Made by a program: the position numbers and the translations under genes. A stretch of 5,037 nucleotides of DNA, from NCBI GenBank assembly GCA_035307785.1, contig DATGHS010000467.1, positions 1 to 5,037 of the forward strand. Reading direction: 5' to 3'. The notes below the pieces were generated by a model, which worked only from the letters and a program-made list of their open reading frames with translations, searched no databases and had not been told where the DNA came from. Each line of letters starts with the position of its first letter. The stretch's first letter is position 1. Positions 1 to 5,037 of the stretch are shown here, piece after piece. The stretch is from DATGHS01 sp035307785. GTDB lineage: Bacteria > Planctomycetota > Planctomycetia > Gemmatales > Gemmataceae.

Positions 1-735
1 AACGTGCTGCACTTCGCCAGCCCGGCCAGCCCGGTCGATTATCTGCAACTGCCAATTCAAACGCTAAAAGTTGGTTCGCTGGGCACGCACAATACTTTGG
101 GTCTGGCAAAATCGAAGAAGGCCCGCTACCTGCTCGCCAGCACCAGCGAGGTGTACGGCGACCCGGCTGTGCATCCACAGCGCGAGGATTATTGGGGGAA
201 TGTGAACCCGATTGGCGTGCGCGGCGTGTACGACGAGGCCAAGCGCTTCTCGGAAGCGATGGTGATGGCCTATCACCGCACCCATGGTGTTAACACCCGA
301 ATCGTGCGCATATTCAACACCTACGGCCCGCGCATGCGACTCGACGATGGCCGGGTGCTGCCGAATTTCATGGGCCAGGCCCTACGCGGCGAACCGCTCA
401 CGGTTTACGGCGACGGCTCGCAGACACGCAGCTTCTGTTATGTAAGCGATCTGGTGGAAGGCATTTATCGGTTGCTCCACGCCGACTTCCACGAACCGGT
501 AAACCTCGGTAACCCGGATGAAGTCACGATCCTGCAATTCGCGGAAGAGATTCGCAAGCTCGCGGGTAGTCGGAATGAGATTATCTTCAAGCCGCTGCCG
601 CAGGATGATCCGCGCGTGCGCAAGCCGGACATCGGCCGGGCCAGAAAGCTGCTCGGCTGGGAGCCGAAAATCGACCGCCATGAAGGCCTGCAGCGCACGA
701 TGGAGTACTTCCGCGCGCGCATAGATGCAAAGTAA
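1..735 (+). CDS. uxs: UDP-glucuronate decarboxylase (UDP-xylose synthase), 5'-truncated by window edge
   Basis: This is an extended short-chain dehydrogenase/reductase enzyme. The family converts UDP-glucuronate to UDP-xylose and CO2 using bound NAD+, supplying xylose units for surface polysaccharide. The frame is open from base 1, giving 244 visible residues and ending in TAA. Visible signatures, numbered from the first codon, are HFASPASP (4-11), the active-site strand STSEVYGD (47-54), the catalytic YxxxK pair Y77/K81 in YDEAKR, IFNTYGPRM (104-112), VYGDGSQTRSF (135-145), YVSDLV (147-152), VNLGNP (167-172) and QDDPRVRKPDI (201-211). The sequence matches what I recall of animal and bacterial UXS proteins almost motif for motif, including the Glu of TSE, which supports decarboxylase over a plain epimerase or dTDP-glucose dehydratase. 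The family is usually about 310-320 residues, so roughly 70-80 residues with the GxxGxxG NAD-binding loop lie upstream. The true start is not visible; the GTG at base 4 is internal. The next gene begins 104 bases downstream. Confidence 0.93.
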   Translation, partial: NVLHFASPASPVDYLQLPIQTLKVGSLGTHNTLGLAKSKKARYLLASTSEVYGDPAVHPQREDYWGNVNPIGVRGVYDEAKRFSEAMVMAYHRTHGVNTRIVRIFNTYGPRMRLDDGRVLPNFMGQALRGEPLTVYGDGSQTRSFCYVSDLVEGIYRLLHADFHEPVNLGNPDEVTILQFAEEIRKLAGSRNEIIFKPLPQDDPRVRKPDIGRARKLLGWEPKIDRHEGLQRTMEYFRARIDAK

Positions 736-839
736 CAGGACGAATAGGTTCCAAAGGACCTATAAGACTTATCAAAAACTTCGACGAAGATCGTCTCAGC
801 CAGGCACATTCTTGTAGCAGCATTCCCCGAGGCCCCGCC

Positions 840-3029
840 ATGTCCCTGGCATCGTGCCAAATTCTGCTCAGCCGCTTGCGCGGCCTGGCCGACCGGCAGG
901 CCGATAGCCCGGCCGATGCCGATTTGCTCGCGCGCTTTGTGAAGTCGCGCGACGAGGCGGCATTCGAGCTTCTGGTCTGGCGGCACGGCGGCATGGTGCA
1001 TCGCGTGTGCCGGAGCATCTTGCGACAAGAGGCCGATGCTGACGATGCCTTTCAGGCCACGTTTCTGGCGCTGGCCCGCGATGCGGCGAGCATTGCCCTG
1101 GGCCAATCGTGCGCCGGCTGGCTCTACCGCGTCGCCTTTCGCATGGCGAACAAGCTTCGACTGAAACAGCGCGCAATCGAAGGCCTGCCGAACGACGTAG
1201 CCGCCCTTGACGGCGACCCCGCCCTTCTGGCGGCGAGCAAGGAACATCTCGCCTTGCTGTTCACGGAAATCGACCGTTTGCCGCGGCGCTATCGGGAGCC
1301 GGTGGTGCTTTGTCTTCTGGAAGGCAAAACCCGCAGCCAAGCCGCTCAGCAATTGAATTGCCCCGGCGGCACCATCGACTCGCGCTTGGCATATGCCCGC
1401 AAGCGGCTGCGCGAGCGGCTGCTACGTCGCGGCGTCGCCCCGGCCATTGCGACGGCTGCCACGCTGGCGCTTGCCGGCGATTCGCTCGCCGTTCCAGCGA
1501 GGCTGGCTTCGCACGTCGTCCGGACATCGCTCTTGTTCCTGGGCGGCGGCCGGCCGGCACTCGTGGGCGAAGTTTCTGTGCAAACACTCCATCTGTTGCA
1601 AGGAGCGACCATGTTTTCAACGAAACTGAAACTGTTTCTGGCGGCCGCCGTGATTCTCGGCGCCATCGGCCTGGCTACAAATGGCCGGCTCGATCAGCCG
1701 GCTGCCGCCGACGACCCGCGCCTGACGAACAAGGCCCAACCGACGGACGGCGAATGGCGGCTCATGGCTACTTGCCAGGTCGGGAAAGCGCCGGTGACCT
1801 GTCTCCTATTTGCTCCGGACGGAAAGATGCTCGTGACCAATGGCGGCACGCTGGATTCCTCCGAATTGCTATTTCTCGACGTGCCGTCGGGAAAGGCCGT
1901 TTCTTCGTGGAGGGTCAATCCGGCCGTGCGCAACCTGGCATTCTCGCCGGACGGCAAGCGGCTGGCTTCCGTCGAGGGGATGCCCGGAGTAGCGGTTTTG
2001 CGGTCAGCCGACACGGGCAAGCAGGTTCGGCTCTGGGCAGCGCAGGGCCAGCGCGTTCACTCAGTGGCCTTTTCACCCGACGGAAAATTGCTTGCTCTGG
2101 GCACGCAGGATGGTCACGTCCGCCTTTGGCCGAGCGAGCAGCTGGACAACGCAAAGGAAAAAGAACTGGGTGTCGAAGGCAAGGAAAAGGAACTGAATGT
2201 CGAAAAGGCGCCGGTCGATGCCCTGGCGTTTACCCCCGACGGCAAAAGCCTCCTCACGTCCGGCGACGGGAACGTGCGCATTTGGGACCTTACTACCGGC
2301 AAGGCCCTTATTGAATCGGTGGAATGGAACCGCGGCAAGCGCGACATCTCCGTCTCGCCGGATGGCAAGTTCGTAGCGGTCGCCCAGCCTGGCCGCGTTT
2401 CCATCCTGGACATTGCCAGCGGAAGACAGGTGCGGGTATTCGATTTGGAATCGATGAAAGGGATGCAAGACACGCAAGACATCTCCGGGGTCGTCTTTTC
2501 TCCGGATGGAAAAGAACTGGCCATCGCGGCAAATCCACTCATATCCGATAATCCCATCGGCACCGGCGAAATACGGCTTTATGATTTTGCGAGCGGCAAA
2601 CAGACCGGGCAATTCAAACTGCCCAAAGGTTTCATTGTGAGATTGGCTTGGTCACCCGATGGCCGGTACCTCGCAGCCGGCAGCCAGGACGGCACGGTTT
2701 ACCTTTGGGGCCGGCTCATCTTTCATTCAGGCTCGCTGGTTGAAATTCAGAAAACCGACGGCTTCGAACGGCTAATCGACGAGCTTGTCAAGTCGCAACG
2801 TTCCACAGATGCCTGCACGGAGGCGCTGTTCCTGGCTGCGCTCGGCCGCTTCCCCACCGAAACCGAGCGCACCTTCAGCAGCGCGCACATCGCCAAGGCC
2901 GCAGACCGCCGTGAGGGCCTGCACGACGTGCTTTTCCAGCTGACCAACACGCGCGAGTTCCAAGATCACCTCGTGAAGATGAACCTCACGGCAGTGCAAA
3001 ACCGAGGCCCAAAGTCGCCGGGGCGCTAA
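840..3029 (+). CDS. ECF sigma factor fused to transmembrane segment, WD40 propeller and DUF1553-like tail
   Basis: Probable membrane-tethered regulator of 729 residues. Residues about 29-100 are sigma region 2 (DLLARFVKSRDEAAFE, then DADDAFQATFLALAR at 66-80, then GWLYRVAF). Residues about 137-192 are sigma region 4, with LPRRYREPVVL and a helix-turn-helix at 161-192 (EGKTRSQAAQQL, then SRLAYARKRLRERL). An Ala-rich linker leads to one hydrophobic segment (about 263-280, after TKLK). Seven PDGK/PDGR turns at about 325, 369, 412, 465, 506, 554 and 605, several with following LW/IWD-type strands, mark WD40-like blades that could close a seven-bladed propeller. Residues 661-712 (ALFLAALGRFPTETER ... 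LTNTREF) resemble the C-terminal end of planctomycete DUF1553 proteins. Such sigma factors with long C-terminal extensions are known in Planctomycetes; the targets here are unknown. By topology the sigma part should be cytoplasmic and the propeller outside, which is inference. The ATG at 840 is chosen because it sits a normal distance before region 2; a weak GAGG lies at 829-832. No anti-sigma gene is adjacent. Confidence 0.9.
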   Translation: MSLASCQILLSRLRGLADRQADSPADADLLARFVKSRDEAAFELLVWRHGGMVHRVCRSILRQEADADDAFQATFLALARDAASIALGQSCAGWLYRVAFRMANKLRLKQRAIEGLPNDVAALDGDPALLAASKEHLALLFTEIDRLPRRYREPVVLCLLEGKTRSQAAQQLNCPGGTIDSRLAYARKRLRERLLRRGVAPAIATAATLALAGDSLAVPARLASHVVRTSLLFLGGGRPALVGEVSVQTLHLLQGATMFSTKLKLFLAAAVILGAIGLATNGRLDQPAAADDPRLTNKAQPTDGEWRLMATCQVGKAPVTCLLFAPDGKMLVTNGGTLDSSELLFLDVPSGKAVSSWRVNPAVRNLAFSPDGKRLASVEGMPGVAVLRSADTGKQVRLWAAQGQRVHSVAFSPDGKLLALGTQDGHVRLWPSEQLDNAKEKELGVEGKEKELNVEKAPVDALAFTPDGKSLLTSGDGNVRIWDLTTGKALIESVEWNRGKRDISVSPDGKFVAVAQPGRVSILDIASGRQVRVFDLESMKGMQDTQDISGVVFSPDGKELAIAANPLISDNPIGTGEIRLYDFASGKQTGQFKLPKGFIVRLAWSPDGRYLAAGSQDGTVYLWGRLIFHSGSLVEIQKTDGFERLIDELVKSQRSTDACTEALFLAALGRFPTETERTFSSAHIAKAADRREGLHDVLFQLTNTREFQDHLVKMNLTAVQNRGPKSPGR
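1600..1613 (+). promoter_or_regulatory. Internal Shine-Dalgarno and in-frame ATG within the sigma-WD40 gene
   Basis: AAGGAG at 1600-1605 stands five bases before an in-frame ATG at 1611 (Met258). It is a better ribosome site than those before the annotated starts in this window. Starting here would give a 472-residue product that opens with a short basic stretch (TKLK) and the hydrophobic segment, like a signal anchor, followed by the WD40 propeller and tail without the sigma domains. As I recall, a Met-Phe-x-Thr-Lys-Leu-Lys sequence at this spot is common in planctomycete proteins of this type. The site could be a working internal start, a relic of fusion between two genes, or chance. Its use is not shown by sequence alone. 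Confidence 0.45.
2154..2207 (+). repeat. 27-bp tandem duplication coding for a charged KEKEL repeat
   Basis: Two adjacent 27-base units (2154-2180 and 2181-2207) differ at five positions and encode KEKELGVEG followed by KEKELNVEK (residues 439-456). They sit between the third and fourth WD40-like blades of the sigma-WD40 protein, just after the strand ending in VRLW. The duplication preserves the frame and lengthens an exposed, highly charged loop. It looks like a fairly recent in-frame slippage or duplication; a functional role is not evident. Confidence 0.8.
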
Positions 3030-3103
3030 CGTTCTGGCGCTGCCGACTGGCTTTTTTCAATTGCCTGAAGCGGCTGAGTTGCAGATACTATTGAGCATGG
3101 ATT

Positions 3104-3141
3104 CAACGGCGTGGCTATAAACCACGCCGTTGTTTGTTCAA
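3104..3141 (+). terminator. Probable intrinsic terminator after the sigma-WD40 gene
   Basis: A perfect 11-bp inverted repeat has its left arm CAACGGCGTGG at 3104-3114, a seven-base loop (CTATAAA) and its right arm CCACGCCGTTG at 3122-3132. It is followed by the moderately T-rich TTTGTTC. The stem is GC-rich and lies 75 bases after the sigma-WD40 stop, so it most likely ends that transcript and insulates the signal peptidase genes. The T-tract is interrupted, so termination may be incomplete or factor-assisted. The inverted repeat is nearly symmetric, but the A-rich tract expected for termination from the other strand is absent. Confidence 0.7.
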
Positions 3142-3166
3142 TAACCGTCACTCAACAGCAGGCGAC

Positions 3167-4162
3167 ATGTTTACGATTGCGCTCGTCATTTCCATTCTGA
3201 TTATCGCGATTCTTTTAACGACCGTCGCACTTTGGCTGGGTGGACGCTGGGTGAAAGCGGGGAAGCCTACCTTTCTGCGCGCGTTCGCCTCGGTCGTCTC
3301 CAGTCGAATCGTTATGTTCGGTCTGTTCGCGGCCGCGCTGGCCTTGCCGCCGATTCTTGATCCGGGCGACGAAGAATTGAATTTGGTCGCCTTGCTGGCG
3401 CTGATTCCCGCTGAAGTATTGGTAACGTGTGTGATCATCAAGTTGTTTTTGAGATCGCCATTGAATCGGTCCATTCTGGCCTGGCTGGTAAGTTTGATTT
3501 CAATGCCGCTGATCGTGGCATTGCTTTATTTTGTCGTTAAGCCAAAGGTGGCCGAGCCTTTTATCGTCCCGGCAAACTCGATGGCCCCGAGCGTTGTGGG
3601 CTGGCATCAAAACGGCGTCTGCCCGAATTGTGGCGGCCTCATGTTTTTGCCGGCCAACACGCCCGGTGAACTGGGTAGGCCGGAACGGGATCAAGGAATC
3701 TGCACAGTCTGTCTGCAAGTTGGGCTAATCAAAAATGCGTCTACCGAGGTCGAAGAACCGGATCGCGTTGTGGTCAACAAGCTTCTTATGCCAGCGCGCT
3801 GGGACATTATTGTGTTTCGGTATCCAGTCGATCCCAATTACCGATACATCAAGCGGGTGGTCGGCCTGCCCGGAGAGACCGTTTTCATTGAAGACGGGGC
3901 TATATTCATCAACGGCGAACGGCAAACGCCGCCCGGCGCCTTGTCCGGCCTGAAATACACCAGGAATTCCCGTCCCTATAAATTGGCAGCCGGCACCCGC
4001 CGCGATCCCTACGTGCTTGGCGAGAAGGAGTACTTTGTCCTGGGTGATTATTCCGTAGCGTCTTCGGATTCCCGGCATTGGGGCCCCGTCCCGCGCGAAA
4101 ACATCGAAGGCGTTGTCACGCTTCGCTATTGGCCCCCGCCGCGCTGGCACATATTCCGATAG
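3167..4162 (+). CDS. lepB: Type I signal peptidase with four membrane segments and a zinc-ribbon-like insert
   Basis: Membrane serine protease (family S26) of 331 residues that would cleave signal peptides from exported proteins on the outer face of the cytoplasmic membrane. Four hydrophobic segments (about 4-24, 48-64, 72-94, 102-124) precede the catalytic domain; basic loops (25-47, 92-101) and an acidic loop (65-70) fit the positive-inside rule with the catalytic domain outside. The nucleophile is Ser138 in VPANSMAPSV, with Asn where the family usually has Gly. The general base is Lys229 in YIKRVVGLPGE, and the last conserved box is GDYSVASSDSRHWGPV (293-308). Between Ser and Lys is an insert with CPNC (152-155) and CTVC (179-182), a likely metal-binding ribbon. 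Ser-Lys spacing is 91 residues, against 55 in E. coli LepB. The ATG at 3167 is preferred to a TTG at 3134 because it begins just before the first membrane segment and aligns residue for residue with the next gene's start; only a weak AGG lies upstream. Ends in TAG. Confidence 0.92.
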   Translation: MFTIALVISILIIAILLTTVALWLGGRWVKAGKPTFLRAFASVVSSRIVMFGLFAAALALPPILDPGDEELNLVALLALIPAEVLVTCVIIKLFLRSPLNRSILAWLVSLISMPLIVALLYFVVKPKVAEPFIVPANSMAPSVVGWHQNGVCPNCGGLMFLPANTPGELGRPERDQGICTVCLQVGLIKNASTEVEEPDRVVVNKLLMPARWDIIVFRYPVDPNYRYIKRVVGLPGETVFIEDGAIFINGERQTPPGALSGLKYTRNSRPYKLAAGTRRDPYVLGEKEYFVLGDYSVASSDSRHWGPVPRENIEGVVTLRYWPPPRWHIFR

Positions 4163-4217
4163 AATTCTTTGGCTGACTCCTGACTCCGGACAGTCTAATT
4201 GCGCCGAGAACGCTGCC

Positions 4218-5037
4218 GTGTCAACACTTGGGCTTATTGCGTTTTGGGTTATCTTGGCATGGGCCTACGCCACGTTTGCCCTATGGTTGGCTGCGCGCTG
4301 GATTAGGGCTCGTAAGCCGACGTTATTGCGGGCTTTGGCTGCCGTATTGACAAGCCGCGTTATCGCATTGGCAGGCTTGGCAATTTTCGTCGGGTTGCCT
4401 CGCCTGCTTAATCCGGGCAATCTGGATTTGAAAATCATTGCTCTGCTCGCAGCCGCGGGTTTGGAAGTCATCGGCAGTTGGCTGGTAATCAAAGCGATAG
4501 TGAAATCTTCGATTGGTGGCGCGATGTTTTGCTGGCTAATAAGCGTTGTGCCGGCGGCAGGCGTGATGGTTTTGATGCATTTCGTCGGTGCACCGTATAT
4601 GTTGGAATTCTTTTCAGTTCCCGCCAATTCAATGGCACCTACCGTCGTCGGTTGGCATTACGATGGCATTTGCCCCCAATGTGGTCAGACCTGTTTTGTT
4701 TCTGCGCCGGATCCAGAAGGGAATGACACGAGCATTTCTCGTGAAGACAATCTCGCGATTTGCAGCGCTTGCCGGCAAACGAGCGAATTGAAAAACTCCA
4801 TGAGGCAGGTTCTCGACCCGGATCGCATTTGTGTAAACAAGTTGCTGCGGCCCCGACGTTGGGATATTATCGAATTCCGTTTCCCGCCGAATCCACAATT
4901 TAAGTACATTAAACGACTTGTAGGTATGCCCGGCGAAGCCGTTTTCATTGAAGACGGCGACGTCTGGATCAATGGCGAACGGCAAGCGCTTCCATCTGAG
5001 ATGGCCGGATTGAAATACTCCAATGCTCCGCCCGGTA
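4218..5037 (+). CDS. Second type I signal peptidase, tandem paralogue, 3'-truncated by window edge
   Basis: Open frame with no stop in the window, read from GTG at 4218 for 273 codons. It aligns without gaps to the preceding signal peptidase over its first 156 residues (66 identical by hand count, about 42%), so the two are duplicates. The GTG start puts the nucleophile Ser138 (VPANSMAPTV) at the same residue number as in the neighbour, which supports both starts. Four hydrophobic segments precede it. The insert again has two Cys pairs, CPQC (152-155) and CSAC (182-185), with an extra Cys159 and three more residues between the pairs. Lys232 in KYIKRLVGMPGE is the general base. The final GDxxxxSxDSR box should lie beyond the window, so activity cannot be judged. 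The 55-base gap after the first peptidase has no terminator and only a weak GAG before the start, suggesting co-transcription. Codon content is somewhat richer in A/T than the upstream genes. No in-frame ATG lies upstream. Confidence 0.9.
   Translation, partial: MSTLGLIAFWVILAWAYATFALWLAARWIRARKPTLLRALAAVLTSRVIALAGLAIFVGLPRLLNPGNLDLKIIALLAAAGLEVIGSWLVIKAIVKSSIGGAMFCWLISVVPAAGVMVLMHFVGAPYMLEFFSVPANSMAPTVVGWHYDGICPQCGQTCFVSAPDPEGNDTSISREDNLAICSACRQTSELKNSMRQVLDPDRICVNKLLRPRRWDIIEFRFPPNPQFKYIKRLVGMPGEAVFIEDGDVWINGERQALPSEMAGLKYSNAPPG

Noticed and set aside
745..762. Imperfect hairpin TAGGTTCC / GGACCTA after the decarboxylase gene
   Set aside because: It has a three-base loop, one bulge, a short stem and no T-tract, so it is too weak to call a terminator. 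I also saw no convincing promoter in the 736-839 spacer.
465..1352. Minus-strand open frame of 295 residues
   Set aside because: It is antisense to the decarboxylase end, the spacer and the sigma domain, all of which have strong family motifs. Its translation shows no recognisable domain; long antisense frames are expected in GC-rich coding DNA.
1310..2314. Plus-strand open frame of 334 residues in another frame
   Set aside because: It overlaps the sigma-WD40 gene; the Arg-rich, low-order translation is the usual shadow of a GC-rich gene.
2073..2612. Minus-strand open frame of 179 residues
   Set aside because: It is antisense to the WD40 blades and has no domain or start signal of its own.
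3042..3057. GCC/GGC mini-stem followed by six T just after the sigma-WD40 stop
   Set aside because: A three-base-pair stem is too short for a stable terminator; the 11-bp hairpin downstream is much stronger.
3134..3166. TTG start giving an 11-residue N-terminal extension to the first signal peptidase
   Set aside because: It lies directly against the terminator stem, lacks a ribosome site, and would break the residue-for-residue match with the tandem paralogue's start.
4173..4186. CTGACTC repeated twice between the two peptidase genes
   Set aside because: Two seven-base copies can easily arise by chance, and no binding site is recognised.
4629..5023. Minus-strand open frames at the window end
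   Set aside because: They are antisense to the second signal peptidase, whose plus-strand translation carries the catalytic motifs and aligns with its neighbour.

Overview
The window reads as bacterial chromosome with every gene on the + strand, most likely from a planctomycete. Three things suggest this: an ECF-type sigma factor joined to a membrane segment, a WD40 propeller and a tail like the end of DUF1553 proteins (a combination typical of Planctomycetes); signal peptidases carrying a CxxC...CxxC insert; and weak or absent Shine-Dalgarno sites before most genes. The base composition looks GC-rich, and the signal peptidase genes look less so than the sigma factor gene. Genus cannot be decided from the sequence.

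Layout. (1) 1-735: 3' part of a UDP-glucuronate decarboxylase gene (UDP-xylose synthase), cut by the window start. (2) 736-839: a 104-base spacer with nothing firm in it. (3) 840-3029: a 729-residue fusion made of ECF sigma regions 2 and 4, one transmembrane segment, about seven WD40-like blades and a DUF1553-like C-terminus. It contains a well-placed internal Shine-Dalgarno/ATG just before the membrane segment and a 9-residue charged tandem duplication between blades. (4) 3030-3166: a spacer with a perfect 11-bp hairpin that probably terminates transcription. (5) 3167-4162: a complete type I signal peptidase with four predicted membrane segments and a putative zinc ribbon between the catalytic Ser and Lys motifs. 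(6) 4218-5037: a second, paralogous signal peptidase in tandem, cut by the window end before its last catalytic box. It is easily missed because it has no stop codon in the window.

How the genes relate. The two signal peptidases are a tandem duplication in a probable operon (55-base gap, no terminator between them) and would act outside the cytoplasmic membrane on exported proteins. The sigma-WD40 protein looks like a one-piece membrane sensor/regulator: sigma domain inside, propeller outside. The decarboxylase belongs to nucleotide-sugar metabolism for surface polysaccharide. The terminator separates the sigma gene from the peptidases, so no shared pathway is shown beyond a loose cell-surface theme. 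The best candidates for something little described are the metal-ribbon signal peptidase pair and the possible two-product design of the sigma-WD40 gene. No RNA genes, mobile elements or CRISPR arrays were seen.
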